A stretch of DNA of 64,000 nt from Methylovulum miyakonense HT12 (GCF_000384075.1 NZ_KB913025.1:1458719-1522718); one strand, 5' to 3'; positions 51,547-62,006 are shown, counted from the stretch's first letter. Notes: generated by a model from the letters alone, not told the origin. Program-made: numbers and translations.

Positions 51547-52497
51547 TTAACCTAAGGCGTTATCCAGGATCATCATGATGATAAACCCAACCATCAACGC
51601 AAACGTCGCATAGCGCGAACGGCCATTGGAATGGGTTTCCGGGATGATTTCTTCACTGATCACAAACAACATGGCCCCCGCCGCAAAGCCCATCGCTATC
51701 GGCAGGATAGGTTGGAAAACCGTCACCATCGTAATGCCCAATAAGCCGCCAACGGGTTCTACCAAGCCAGTCAAGGTGGCAATGCCTACCGCCCGCCAGC
51801 GGTTATAACCTAAACCAACCAAAGGCAAGGCCACCGCCAAACCTTCGGGGATGTTTTGCAAGGCAATCGCCACGGCTAACACCACGCCATTTTTCATTTC
51901 CCCTGAACCAAAACTAACCCCGACCGACATGCCTTCAGGGAAATTGTGGATGGTGATGGCGATGATGAACAGCCAGATTTTATTGAATGACCTCAGTTGG
52001 GTGTCGGAAACCGAATCAAAATGCACATGTGGCAATTGGCGGTCGGCGTAATGCAGGAACAAGGCGCCGATTAGCATGCCCGCAGAAACCACATAAATGC
52101 CGTTACCGGGCCAAATCAGATTGCCGTAATTCATGCCCGGCACCAGCAACGAAAACGCGGTTGCCGCCAACATCACCCCGGCCGCCGCCCCTAGCATGCT
52201 GTTGAACAGGTTATTGGAGATTTTTTTAAAAAACAACGCGGGCAATGCGCCCAGGCCAGTCGCCAATCCGGCGAGGATGCTGGCGAAAAAGCCAATCACG
52301 ACAATTTTGCCGAAAATCAGGTACAGGCCACCGAACACCACGATTTGCGAGAGCAAAAACAATCCCGCCACCGTCGCCCAGCGTTTGCTTGGCGGCAAAG
52401 CCATCAGCTGTTGGTAGTGGGTACTGGCTTGCAGGCGGTTGAATTGGGTTTGCAGGCTGTGTTGGCAACGGCTTGCCGTGTCGGTTAGGAATGTCAT
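51547..52497 (-). CDS. ZIP-family metal transporter
   Basis: 316 residues. Eight-span ZIP core with HNFPEGMSVGVSFG and QNIPEGLAVALPLVGLG (the two metal-binding motifs in spans 4 and 5) and SEEIIPETH near the C-terminus. N-terminal ~40 residues are cytoplasmic and polar. Imports Zn2+ or Fe2+/Mn2+; specificity not predictable. Neighbour of the GDT1-type transporter on the same strand. Confidence 0.92.
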   Translation of the reverse strand: MTFLTDTASRCQHSLQTQFNRLQASTHYQQLMALPPSKRWATVAGLFLLSQIVVFGGLYLIFGKIVVIGFFASILAGLATGLGALPALFFKKISNNLFNSMLGAAAGVMLAATAFSLLVPGMNYGNLIWPGNGIYVVSAGMLIGALFLHYADRQLPHVHFDSVSDTQLRSFNKIWLFIIAITIHNFPEGMSVGVSFGSGEMKNGVVLAVAIALQNIPEGLAVALPLVGLGYNRWRAVGIATLTGLVEPVGGLLGITMVTVFQPILPIAMGFAAGAMLFVISEEIIPETHSNGRSRYATFALMVGFIIMMILDNALG

Positions 52498-52685
52498 GGT
52501 GGCACCTGTATGGGCGTGGGTTAAACGGACTGGACATTATATCCAAATACCCGCTTTTGATACGGTTATTGATATTCCGGATAGCCGTATGGTTGTTCGC
52601 GGTTTGGGCAAAAAGCTTTTCCAAGATTTAATGCCCTTTGCCCCAGGGCGTAAAGCACAGGGAAACCCGAAAGGTTTAGGCCGCC

Positions 52686-55550
52686 TTAAATCACCATAAA
52701 ATCCGCATGGGTCAAAGCCAAATTCACGCCCAAGGCCGCAACCTGCACCGCCGTGCCTGCACCGTTCCCATCGGCATCATAAAATAATGCGCCCGTGCTC
52801 TTGTTGTAAACGATGAAATCATTGGCATCAGCTGCCGTAGCCCCCACCTTAAAGTTAGCCATATTTAGAACCCCTGTGGCCGTTAGTTTGGTGAAGATGC
52901 CATTTTCTAGCTGTATCGTGTCATCAACCACGGCAAAATCAGTGATTTTGTCGATATTAGCGGCCAGTGCCGTGTTGAAGCGGAAGGCATCTTTTCCTGC
53001 CCCGCCTGTCAATGTGTCATTGCCCAAGTCGCCGATTAAGGTGTCGTTGCCAGCACCGCTAGACAACACATTATTCACCGCATTGCCGACCAGGATATTC
53101 GCCAAACCGTTGCCTGTGCCATTGATGGCGGTTGAGCCTATTAAAATCAGGTTTTCGACATTGGCCGCTAAAGTACGGCTGGCTGAAGTGTAAATGGAAT
53201 CAATGCCGCCACCGATGGCTTCGGTCACCACGTCGCCGCTGGTATCGGCGATATAAACATCATTGCCCGCCCCGCCGACTAGCGTATCGTTGCCGCTGCC
53301 ACCGTCGATACGGTCATTACCGTTGCCGCCATTCAAGGTGTCATTGCCTGCATCGCCGTAAAAGCTATCATTCCCCGCCGTGCCGGACAGCGTGTCCGCA
53401 TTCGCCGTGCCGATTTTGACAATGCCGACCACCCCGCTGGCGGCACTGGCCTTGCTTTCGTGAGTGCCGCCCTGGTCGGTATAACTGGCGGTGACGGTCA
53501 GGGTATGCGCCACATCGCTGGCTTTTAGCAAATAGGTTTTGCCCGTGCCTAAGACGGTAGCGCCTGTCTTCCACGTGTAGGTGATGGCCCCCAAACCATC
53601 GGCATCGGTTAAGGTATTGCTGGCGGTGAGGGTTTGGCCTTGAGTCGCTAGCCCCGTGATTGAAACGTTACCCACGGGGGCATCGTTGACAGGTGTGATG
53701 TGGACGGAGGTTGAACCTAACACCGATAACACTCCACCCGTGCCTTGTCCGCCCGTGTTGCCATCGCTGAACGTCCAGTCGATTTGAACTGAGGCGGGCG
53801 GGGTGTCGGAGGTGTTTTTGTAGGCTAATGACGATAATGCGGCATTGACCCGCGTTTGGGTGGCATTGCTGTTGAAGGTGATTTTCAGTATGCCGTTGCT
53901 GTTGCTGACACTGCCGATAGCCACGCCGGATAACAGCACATTGCCGACATTGAAGCTTAAGTTACCACTACCAGAAAATATATCTTGGCTGTTTGCGCCA
54001 CTGTGCCGGGTTAAGGTGATGGATGCATCCTTGTAATGGCCTTTGTTGGCAAGTTCGGCATCGTAGATTTTTACAGAATTGTCCAATACGGCTGCCAACC
54101 CGCCTTCGGTATAACTGGCCTGGCCGTCAAGGCTGTTGATGATGCCAAAGCTTGTGTCTAAGCTGCCATCCGAGTTGTAACGCGCTAAGGCAATGTCATC
54201 GTCTTTGCCATTATTGCTAGTGCCCACCACCAGAATTTTGCCGTCGGCGTTTACGCTAACCGCGTATCCATTATCATCGAATGAACCAAAATCCGTTATT
54301 ACTTTGCCATTACCGTTAAAACTGGTGTCCAGCATACCGTTGGTGTTGTATCTCACTAAGGCAAAATCACGATGGCCGTCTTTTTCACTCGTGCCTGCCA
54401 CGAGGATTTTGCCGTCAGCTTGTAAGGCCACAGAGTTGGCATAATCATTGGAAGAATTCAAGTCGGTTCGGGTTTCGCCTCCAACACCAAAGCCAGTGCC
54501 GAAAAAGCTAGCATCTATGCTGCCATCGCTTTTGAAGCGGGCGATGACAAAATCGTAATCGCCTTCGTAGAAATATGAGCCGGCAACGAGAATTTTACCA
54601 TCCTCTTGCAGAACCATAGACCGACCATATTCACCGATATTGGAAGGTTTGAAGATTCCAAAACTAGCAACGACTTTGCCGTTGTCGCCAAAGCTGGTGT
54701 CTAATGAACCATTGTCGTTATAACGGGTTAAGGCAATGAATTCGTTTGTGTAGTTTTGGGTTAGGTCGCGGGATGAATAATGGTCTGCGGTACTGCCCGC
54801 CACTAGAATTTTGCCATCGGTTTGCACTGCAACCGAATAGCCTTTGCCATAGGAATTTCCAAAATCAGTAATGGCTATTCCGTCACCATCAAAGTTGGTG
54901 TCCAAGGAACCATCGTTGTTGTAACGCACCACAGCAAAGTCAGTTGTAAAATCAAAATGGACACCATGATTATGGAAATAACCCGCAACAAGTATTTTGC
55001 CGTCGGTTTGTAGGGACATGGAAGTGCTTACTATGTAATCAAGGGGAGTGGAGGTTCTGTCACCGCCAAAAGTGACATCCAAAGAACCGTTGGTATTGTA
55101 ACGAGTTATGAAAGCGTTATCGTTAACCGCTAAGATTTTGCCGTCAGTTTGGACAGCAACTGATTGGATTCGATCAGAATAGCCAAAATCGGTTGTGACT
55201 TTACCATTTCCAGAAAAACTGGTGTCCAATTTTCCATTACTGAGATAGCGCACTAAGGCAAAATCTGAATGGCTGCCAGTCCAGCTTGTTGTCCCCGCCA
55301 CTACTATTTTGCCATTGCTTTGTAAGGCCATGGAGTAAGCCCCGTCATCAAAAGCACCAAAGTGGGTGGTCACTTTGCCTTGGGCGTTAAATGAAAAACT
55401 GGGTGCTGTATTCACCGCCGAATCCGCCAGCAACCTAGTTTTCATCTCCACCGGGTACAAAATCGGGTCATTTGCCGCTGCTTCGCTAGCCGCAGCATCC
55501 ACTGCGATTAGCGAATCCACCATCCCCTTGCCGTAATTTTTCTTGTTCAT
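52686..55550 (-). CDS. secreted delta-60 repeat / RTX protein
   Basis: 954 residues. About eight repeats of the delta-60 type from ~50 to ~480 (e.g. SVALQADGKILVAGTS...DFALVRYNTNGMLDTSFNGNGKV), beta-sandwich/cadherin-like domains ~480-710 (NDAPVGNVSITGLATQGQTL), then RTX nonapeptides (GGNGNDRIDGGSGNDTLVGG) and a secretion-type end, NLALTHADFMVI. The C-terminal ~120 residues are nearly those of the protein at 25993-30756, so both use the same type I exporter, not encoded here. Function outside the cell unknown (adhesin or matrix protein likely). Confidence 0.9.
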   Translation of the reverse strand: MNKKNYGKGMVDSLIAVDAAASEAAANDPILYPVEMKTRLLADSAVNTAPSFSFNAQGKVTTHFGAFDDGAYSMALQSNGKIVVAGTTSWTGSHSDFALVRYLSNGKLDTSFSGNGKVTTDFGYSDRIQSVAVQTDGKILAVNDNAFITRYNTNGSLDVTFGGDRTSTPLDYIVSTSMSLQTDGKILVAGYFHNHGVHFDFTTDFAVVRYNNDGSLDTNFDGDGIAITDFGNSYGKGYSVAVQTDGKILVAGSTADHYSSRDLTQNYTNEFIALTRYNDNGSLDTSFGDNGKVVASFGIFKPSNIGEYGRSMVLQEDGKILVAGSYFYEGDYDFVIARFKSDGSIDASFFGTGFGVGGETRTDLNSSNDYANSVALQADGKILVAGTSEKDGHRDFALVRYNTNGMLDTSFNGNGKVITDFGSFDDNGYAVSVNADGKILVVGTSNNGKDDDIALARYNSDGSLDTSFGIINSLDGQASYTEGGLAAVLDNSVKIYDAELANKGHYKDASITLTRHSGANSQDIFSGSGNLSFNVGNVLLSGVAIGSVSNSNGILKITFNSNATQTRVNAALSSLAYKNTSDTPPASVQIDWTFSDGNTGGQGTGGVLSVLGSTSVHITPVNDAPVGNVSITGLATQGQTLTASNTLTDADGLGAITYTWKTGATVLGTGKTYLLKASDVAHTLTVTASYTDQGGTHESKASAASGVVGIVKIGTANADTLSGTAGNDSFYGDAGNDTLNGGNGNDRIDGGSGNDTLVGGAGNDVYIADTSGDVVTEAIGGGIDSIYTSASRTLAANVENLILIGSTAINGTGNGLANILVGNAVNNVLSSGAGNDTLIGDLGNDTLTGGAGKDAFRFNTALAANIDKITDFAVVDDTIQLENGIFTKLTATGVLNMANFKVGATAADANDFIVYNKSTGALFYDADGNGAGTAVQVAALGVNLALTHADFMVI

Positions 55551-55704
55551 AAGCGTGTCCTTATTGTTTGAATTTAAAAAACTTGTAATGCCGTGTCTAG
55601 CCGCATATTTGATTCAATAGTTAGGCCGGGCATGCTGTTTATGCTGAGCGGGGCGGGTTTTCGTTACCCCGTCCTAAACGTTTTAAGATGCCGGTAACCC
55701 ATTG

Positions 55705-55736
55705 AAACGTTAGGAAACGGGCAACAAACCCGTTCC
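55705..55736 (+). repeat. dispersed GGAACGGG repeat, one copy
   Basis: AAACGTTAGGAAACGGGCAAC followed by AAACCCGTTCC; inverted halves GGAAACGGG/CCCGTTCC. Confidence 0.65.
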
Positions 55737-55768
55737 AGCGTATGCCTATCAATTGCCCGCTTTGTTTA

Positions 55769-58450
55769 TCAAACCCGCAAATCCTTCACCACCCTTACCA
55801 CATCAAGCGTATCAGCCACTGTTTCGACACTAAACCCCAGTTTTTTCAGCAGCGATAACATGCCGCTATTCACAGCCAACACTTCCGCTTCAAAAAACGT
55901 GATGCCTTTGTTTTTGGCGGTTTGCATCAGGGCGTTCATGAGCTTTGTGCCTATTCCCAGACAATGGCAATCGTCCGCCACCACCAAGGCAAATTCGACC
56001 GAATGGCCGTCGGGATTTTTGATATAACGCCCCACGCCGAGTTCGTTAGGCATATTGGCATCCTCGGTCACGGCGACAAACGCCATTTCGCGGTCATAAT
56101 CAATTTGCGTGAAGCGCACGACCATTTCCGGGGTCAATTCATGCAGGGCTTGGCGGAAACGGAAGTGTTTGCTTGTTTCGGACAAGCGGTGGACAAAATC
56201 CTTTTCCATCACGGCGTCTTCAGGGCGGATGGGGCGGATGGTGATGTTGGTGCCGTTGGTCAGTTGGTGATGCTGGGCCAGTTCATGCGGATAAGGATGT
56301 ATCGCCATGTGCGCATAACGGTTCAGTTGGTGCGAGACTTCGGCTTTGATACGGGCATCGACGGCAACCGCGCCGTTTTCGTCGACAATCAGCGGGTTGA
56401 TGTCCAGCTCCAAGATCTCCGGCAACTCGCTGACCATGGTCGAGACATTCAGCAACACGTCGACCAAGGCTTGGGTGTCGGCGGGCGGTAATTGCCGGAA
56501 GGCCCGCAAATATTTGGCGGCTTTGGTTTTCGCCAGCATCTGTTCGACCATGTAGGCGTTCAACGGCGGCAGGGCGACCGCGCTGTCCTTCAATATTTCC
56601 ACCATCGTGCCGCCCAAACCGACGCTGATGGCCGGGCCGAACACCGGATCCCTGACCACGCCGATCATGATTTCCCGCCCGCTAACCGCTTTGAACATCG
56701 GTTCGACGGTCATGCAGACTTCTGTGATTTCAGGATGCTTTTGTTTAATGGCGGTTTCCATTTCGACGAAGTGGCGCGATATGTCCAGCACGCTGCCGAT
56801 GTTCAGGCGCACCCCGCCAATATCGGATTTATGGCTGAATTCGGCCATATTGACTTTCAGCACCACCGGGAACCCCAGGGTCTCGGCGGCGATCATCGCG
56901 TCTTTGGCGTTGGAGACTTTAATGGTTTGCGTCACTTTGATATGGAACGCCGCCAATACCGCTTTCGCTTCCTGTGCGGTCAGCACTTGGCGGCCTTCCG
57001 CCAGTACCCGTTCGATGATCAACCGCGCCCCCGCCACATCCGGCGTTGCCAAGTCGTCGCCCGGCATAGGGATTTGTTTCAAGAGGATTTGGTTTTGCAT
57101 GTAATGCGCCAGAAAGGAAAACGCATCCACCGCCACTTCCGGCGTACTGAAGTGCGCGACATTGCTGTTGGCGAACAGGTTGCGGCCTTCCTGCACCCGC
57201 GCCCCGCCTGTCCAGGTCGCCAATACCGGCTTTTTGCTGGCTTTTGCACCGTCGATAATGCTGTGCGCGACTTGGGTGGGGTTGGTCATCGCTTGCGGGG
57301 TCAAAATCACCAAAATGCCGTCGATGTTGTCATCGGCGAGGCACACGTCCAAGGCTTGTTGGTAACGTTCGGAGGTGGCGTCGCCGAGAATATCGACCGG
57401 GTTGGCGTGCGACCAATGCGGCGGCAACACGGCGTTTAAGGCGGTGATGCTGGCTTCGCTAAGCCCCGCCATTTTCACGCCGACATCTTCGGCGCGGTCG
57501 GTCGCCATCACACCGGGGCCGCCCGCATTGGTGATGATGGCCAGCCGGTTGTCCTTCACGACATAGTTGTTCGCCAAAATCCGCGCCGCCGAAAACAGTT
57601 CGGTGATGCTATATGCCCGCACCACGCCGGCCCGTGCAATCGCCGCATCAAACACATGGTCACCGCCGACCATCGCCCCGGTATGCGACATCGCCGCCTT
57701 GCAGCCCGCTTCGTGGCGGCCAGATTTGATCAGGATTACGGGTTTCAAGCGTGCCGCGGCTTTCAGCCCGCTCAAGAAGCGGCGGGCATCGCGGATGCCT
57801 TCGACATACATCAAAATCCCTGTGGTTTTGCTGTCGGTCGCCAGATAATCCAGCACCTCGCCAAAATCAATGTCCGCCGCCCCGCCCATGGACACCACGG
57901 TGGAAAAACCGATGTCCTGGGATTTGGCCCAGTCCAAAATTGCCGTGCACACCGCGCCGGATTGCGACAGCAAAGCCAAGCTACCGTCTTTGACAACACC
58001 GTCGCCAAACGTGGCGTTCAAGTGCCCGTTAGGGCGGATGACTCCTAAGCAATTAGGGCCGATGATGCGGATGCTGTAACGGTGGGCAATGTCCAGCACT
58101 TCCTGCTGCAAGCGTTTGCCCTCGTCACCCAATTCGCCAAACCCTGCGGTGATGATGATAATGGAAGTGACGCCTTTTTCGCCGCATTGGCGGACTATGC
58201 CGGGCACGCTGGGCGCGGGCGTGGCGACCACCACCAAATCCAAGTCTTCGGGGACTGACGTCAAATCAGGGTAGGCCTTCAAGCCTAGCAAGGTGTCGCG
58301 TTTGTTATTGACAGGATACAACCCGCCTTGGAACCCGGCCTCCTGCATATTGAGCAATAGCCGGTAACCCACGCTGTCTTCGCGCTCGGACGCGCCGACA
58401 ATGGCGACGGTTTTAGGGGTGAAAAAACGGCTTAAATAATGTGGGCCCAT
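55769..58450 (-). CDS. acyl-CoA synthetase (NDP-forming) / GNAT acetyltransferase fusion (PatZ-like)
   Basis: 893 residues. N-terminal CoA-binding (FTPKTVAIVGASEREDSVGYR), CoA-ligase (to ~460), ATP-grasp (~480-700, HKSDIGGVRLNIGS and FGPAISVGLGGTMVEIL), then a GNAT domain from ~735 (TIRPIRPEDAVMEKDFVHRL to the acetyl-CoA loop CHCLGIGTKLMNALM). This is the Pat/PatZ architecture, which acetylates lysines such as those of acetyl-CoA synthetase. The synthetase half usually lacks the catalytic histidine but senses metabolites; I did not verify that residue here. TAAAGGAGCCACC lies before ATG 58450. Confidence 0.93.
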   Translation of the reverse strand: MGPHYLSRFFTPKTVAIVGASEREDSVGYRLLLNMQEAGFQGGLYPVNNKRDTLLGLKAYPDLTSVPEDLDLVVVATPAPSVPGIVRQCGEKGVTSIIIITAGFGELGDEGKRLQQEVLDIAHRYSIRIIGPNCLGVIRPNGHLNATFGDGVVKDGSLALLSQSGAVCTAILDWAKSQDIGFSTVVSMGGAADIDFGEVLDYLATDSKTTGILMYVEGIRDARRFLSGLKAAARLKPVILIKSGRHEAGCKAAMSHTGAMVGGDHVFDAAIARAGVVRAYSITELFSAARILANNYVVKDNRLAIITNAGGPGVMATDRAEDVGVKMAGLSEASITALNAVLPPHWSHANPVDILGDATSERYQQALDVCLADDNIDGILVILTPQAMTNPTQVAHSIIDGAKASKKPVLATWTGGARVQEGRNLFANSNVAHFSTPEVAVDAFSFLAHYMQNQILLKQIPMPGDDLATPDVAGARLIIERVLAEGRQVLTAQEAKAVLAAFHIKVTQTIKVSNAKDAMIAAETLGFPVVLKVNMAEFSHKSDIGGVRLNIGSVLDISRHFVEMETAIKQKHPEITEVCMTVEPMFKAVSGREIMIGVVRDPVFGPAISVGLGGTMVEILKDSAVALPPLNAYMVEQMLAKTKAAKYLRAFRQLPPADTQALVDVLLNVSTMVSELPEILELDINPLIVDENGAVAVDARIKAEVSHQLNRYAHMAIHPYPHELAQHHQLTNGTNITIRPIRPEDAVMEKDFVHRLSETSKHFRFRQALHELTPEMVVRFTQIDYDREMAFVAVTEDANMPNELGVGRYIKNPDGHSVEFALVVADDCHCLGIGTKLMNALMQTAKNKGITFFEAEVLAVNSGMLSLLKKLGFSVETVADTLDVVRVVKDLRV

Positions 58451-59051
58451 GGTGGCTCCTTTGTGAAAGAATTAAATAGGCCAAGGGTAGCATTTTTGGG
58501 GTTATCCCTGATTAAATTTTCGTGAAAAAAAACGATGCAAGGGGCGGCTTCATTTCCCGAATGGTTAATCGTGGGTGGTTAGGCATCTGTATCCAAATTG
58601 CCTAAGGTGTGGTTTATTTTGTGCCGTTGGCCGTGGTATTTTGGGGGTGGCAGGTCTTTGGGCTTATCCGGCGCCATCATCCACGTATCCCGCATAGGCG
58701 AAAGTACAGGTGTCCGCTTGGCGGATGCTCTAGTGCTCAGTCAATGTTGAATGGTCAGTATTATTTTCGTAGGGGCGGGCGGTTGCCCGCCTGATCGCTA
58801 CGGATGTTGGCACAGGCCATAAACAAGGCGGACAACCGTCCGCCCGGGTTTAGGCTGGCCCGACAAAAAATCAATGACCGGGCATTAGGGTGTTTCCGCA
58901 CTATTTCAATGCGGTATTTTCCTTTGTGATGTATCTAATATTTTGTTTTTATAGAAATTCTATTATTAAGCATGAATTTTGCATATTAAATGCGGCAAAC
59001 TACGGCTAGGTAATTTTTCACATTCTGATGCGGTAAAGCTGAGGTAATTTC
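58451..59051. other. intergenic region with GGGCGGGCGGTTG repeats
   Basis: 601 bp. GTAGGGGCGGGCGGTTGCCC (58769) and GGCGGACAACCGTCCGCCCG (about 58830) make an inverted pair; a similar GGGCGGGCGGTTGTCCGCCC stretch is at 39186-39204. The stretch from 58880 on is AT-rich and probably holds the promoter of the gene at 59052. No gene seen. Confidence 0.5.
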
Positions 59052-61163
59052 ATGACAGAAAAAAAAGTAAGCCCCAGTCTGAGTCACTTTTTGGAGGATA
59101 AGGAGCGCATGTTGGGCGCCCTGATGAGGAACCTTAAGGGGATGGTGTATTGTTGCCTGCCCGATGAGCATTGGACGATGGTGTTTGTCAGCGATGGCTG
59201 TCTGGGGCTCACGGGTTACGCCGCCGAAGATTTTCTGTTTAACAAAAAAATCACTTATGAAGAGATGACGTTTGTGGATGACCGGGCGTGGGTGCGCAAG
59301 AGGATTGAAAAATCCATATTGCTCAGCGAACACTTCGAAGTGGATTACCGCATTACCCATGCCGATGGCAGCATCCGCTGGGTGCATGAAAGTGGCGGGC
59401 CAATCTTCAACGAACACGGCGGGCTGGAAGCTTTGGAAGGGTTCATTAAGGACATTACCCAGCATAAGCAAAACGAACTGCTAGCGAACGAGGCGGAGGA
59501 GCGTTACCGTTCCATTTTTGAAAATGCCATTGAAGGGATCTACCAGACCAGCCCTTCCGGGCAGTACCTGAATGTCAATCCGGCTTTGGCGCGGATCTAT
59601 GGTTACGATTCGACTAGCGAGCTGATGCGCAGCATTTGCGATATCCAAAACCAGCTTTATGTCGATTCCGGCAAACGTGCCGAATTTGCCGGGTTGATGA
59701 AGGCGCGCGGGCAGGTACAAAACTTCGAGGCTCTGGTTTACCGCAAGGACGGCGATATTATCTGGATCTCGGAGAACGCCCATGAAGTCCGTGATGCCAG
59801 CGGTAAGCTGCTGTACTATGAAGGCACGGTGGAAGACATTTCTGAGCGCAAAAACTATGAGCGCCAGATAGAATTCCAGGCAACCCATGATAGCCTGACG
59901 GGCTTGCCCAACCGCACCTTGCTGGCTGACAGGCTCCAGCAGTGCATGGGCTTTACGGATTGTTACGGCGGCAAGTTGGCGGTGGCCTTTATCGACCTTG
60001 ACCAGTTTAAGCATATCAATGACAGCATGGGCCACCATATCGGCGATGAGCTCTTGGTGACGATGGCGGGGCGCTTATCGGCTTGCGTGCGTGAATCTGA
60101 CACGGTGATACGCTTAGGCGGGGATGAATTCGTGCTGCTGTTGACCAGCCTCCAGAAAATTGATGACATCACGCAATCTATGCAGCGCATCCTTGCCGCC
60201 GTGTCCGCCCCTTGGATGGCTGAGGGGCGCGATTTTGTCATTTCTTGCAGTATCGGGATTGGCATCTACCCTGGCGATGGGGCGGACCCCAACACCTTGC
60301 TCAAAAATGCCGACACGGCGATGTACAAAGCCAAGCAGTTGGGCCGCAACAATTTCCAGTTTTACACCCACGAGCTCAATGAGGTGTTGACGGAACGGAT
60401 GGAGATTGAATATCGCTTGCGCCGCGCCATAGAAAACGAAGAATTCCTGCTGCACTACCAGCCCAAAGTGGACTTCGCAACGGGCAAGGTGTGCGGTGCC
60501 GAAGCCTTGCTCCGTTGGCAGCCCCCCGGTGAAAGCATGATCCCGCCTATGAACTTTATTCCGGTGGCTGAAGAAACCGGGCAGATCGAAGAGATTGGCC
60601 TGTGGGTGCTGATGGCCGCCTGCCGCACGGCCAGCGGATTTAAAAAGCTGATGGGGCGGCCTGTCCCCATTGCCGTCAACGTGTCGCCGCGCCAGTTCCG
60701 GCAACATAATCTGGTCAGTATCGTGGAGTCGGCACTCAACAGCACCGGGCTAGACCCGCAATGCTTGGAATTGGAAATTACCGAGAGCTGCCTGATCCAA
60801 GACACCAGTTATTTCATCAAAACGCTGCATGACCTCAAAGCCCTTGGCATCAAGCTGGCGATTGACGATTTCGGCACCGGCTATTCCAGCATGGCCTATC
60901 TCAAGGACTTTCCGGTTGACCGGCTGAAAATTGACAAGGTGTTTGTCGGTAATCTGGAAACTGAATCGACCAATATCGCCATCCTTAAGGCCATCATCGC
61001 GCTTGGGCACGGCTTGGGCATAAAGGTGGTGGCCGAAGGCGTGGAAACGACCTACCAGCAGGCGTTCTTGCATGGGATAGGTTGTGACGAATTTCAGGGC
61101 TATTATTTCAGCAAACCCCTTCCGGTTGACGCGTTTGTGGATTTGCTGGCTAAAAACATGTGA
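59052..61163 (+). CDS. PAS-PAS-GGDEF-EAL cyclic-di-GMP turnover protein
   Basis: 703 residues with TGAGGTAATTTC before ATG 59052. Two PAS domains (~25-140 and ~150-270, DYRITHADGSIRWVHESGGP and VYRKDGDIIWISENAHEVRD), a GGDEF domain (~290-440) with RLGGDEFVLLL intact, and an EAL domain (~455-695) with AEALLRWQ, ELEITESCLIQ, AIDDFGTGYSS, LKIDKVFV and VAEGVETTYQ intact. Makes or breaks cyclic di-GMP in response to a PAS-bound signal. No membrane span, so cytoplasmic. Confidence 0.96.
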   Translation: MTEKKVSPSLSHFLEDKERMLGALMRNLKGMVYCCLPDEHWTMVFVSDGCLGLTGYAAEDFLFNKKITYEEMTFVDDRAWVRKRIEKSILLSEHFEVDYRITHADGSIRWVHESGGPIFNEHGGLEALEGFIKDITQHKQNELLANEAEERYRSIFENAIEGIYQTSPSGQYLNVNPALARIYGYDSTSELMRSICDIQNQLYVDSGKRAEFAGLMKARGQVQNFEALVYRKDGDIIWISENAHEVRDASGKLLYYEGTVEDISERKNYERQIEFQATHDSLTGLPNRTLLADRLQQCMGFTDCYGGKLAVAFIDLDQFKHINDSMGHHIGDELLVTMAGRLSACVRESDTVIRLGGDEFVLLLTSLQKIDDITQSMQRILAAVSAPWMAEGRDFVISCSIGIGIYPGDGADPNTLLKNADTAMYKAKQLGRNNFQFYTHELNEVLTERMEIEYRLRRAIENEEFLLHYQPKVDFATGKVCGAEALLRWQPPGESMIPPMNFIPVAEETGQIEEIGLWVLMAACRTASGFKKLMGRPVPIAVNVSPRQFRQHNLVSIVESALNSTGLDPQCLELEITESCLIQDTSYFIKTLHDLKALGIKLAIDDFGTGYSSMAYLKDFPVDRLKIDKVFVGNLETESTNIAILKAIIALGHGLGIKVVAEGVETTYQQAFLHGIGCDEFQGYYFSKPLPVDAFVDLLAKNM

Positions 61164-61266
61164 CCCCTCTTTTTTAGAAATTGGCCGGAATTGCTATTGG
61201 ACTGAGGGGGGGCATCTGGTTGTGCCTTTGGGGGCGTACATCATACGCTTTCCCCGTCAGGCCATC

Positions 61267-61677
61267 TTACCTCGTTTTAGCGTCTTCAATTTCCCCCAAA
61301 AATTGCGTGACCCAGCCTTCAACACGCGGCAAGCAACCGTTTAGCGAGGCCTGCTTTTCTGGGATGGCGAAGTAGTCGGGTTCGTGGAGGTAGGGGTTAG
61401 TGATCCTGCCGACATCCATCGCATCGTGGCTGAGGTCGACGATACGCCCGTCGATAATATTGTACTGATGTTCATAATGCCCATGGATAGCCCCGCCAAA
61501 CACACAGCTCATAAACAAACTGCCATATTTGCAAGCCCCGGAGAGGTCGTTAGGCGGGATGACGCCACGTTCGGCAGCTTGTTCGCACCATTTTCGGAAC
61601 ACAAAATCTTTGGCTAGGGCAAAACGTTCATAGGAATAGGCAAGCTGTGCTTCGCGTTCTAGCGTCCAATCGGTCAT
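61267..61677 (-). CDS. conserved hypothetical protein
   Basis: 136 residues. MTDWTLEREAQLAYSYERFALAKDFVFRKWCEQAAERG and SGACKYGSLFMSCVFGGAIHGHYEHQYNIIDGRIVDLSHDAMDVG. A family of this size occurs in methanotrophs and pseudomonads, sometimes labelled transcriptional regulator without proof. The order Cys (GACKYGS), His (HYEHQY), Asp (VDLSHD) recalls a papain/transglutaminase-like triad; this is only a pattern. Cytoplasmic. Confidence 0.7.
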   Translation of the reverse strand: MTDWTLEREAQLAYSYERFALAKDFVFRKWCEQAAERGVIPPNDLSGACKYGSLFMSCVFGGAIHGHYEHQYNIIDGRIVDLSHDAMDVGRITNPYLHEPDYFAIPEKQASLNGCLPRVEGWVTQFLGEIEDAKTR

Positions 61678-61806
61678 GTGAAGGGCCCGGATAATGGTGG
61701 TAGGTCTTCAATGATAAATTGAAGGGAGGCTTATAGCGTACCATGAGATGCCTAAAATTGTGGGGGACTTTCGCGGGAATGGTTTTTTGCGGGACGAGGT
61801 TTGTTA

Positions 61807-61963
61807 CCAATGCCGTTAAGTTAAACCGTTCATGCTTCGACAGGCTCAGCACGAACGGTTTAACTTAGGGGTGTCGGATTTTCCATTCTTCCTTCGACAG
61901 GGCTCTCCTGAGGTATCGAAGGGCTCAGGACGAACGGAAAAATCCTTAACTTAACGGCATTGG
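61807..61963. mobile_element. 157-bp MITE
   Basis: Terminal repeats CCAATGCCGTTAAGTTAA (61807-61824) and its exact complement (61946-61963). GTTTGTTA is duplicated at 61799-61806 and 61964-61971. Inside are two CTTCGACAGG-CTCAG-type palindromes. It lies inside a copy of the dispersed GGAACGGG repeat: removing it restores GACGAGGTTTGTTACCCTATCC, the reverse form of that repeat. Confidence 0.88.
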
Positions 61964-62006
61964 GTTTGTTACCCTATCCTTAACGTTTAGCCCGTGTGGA
62001 TAGGTC

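Noticed and set aside
56492-57439. Long + strand open frame under the Pat-like gene
   Set aside because: Shadow of a well-supported - strand gene; product is low in normal residue patterns and has no start signal.
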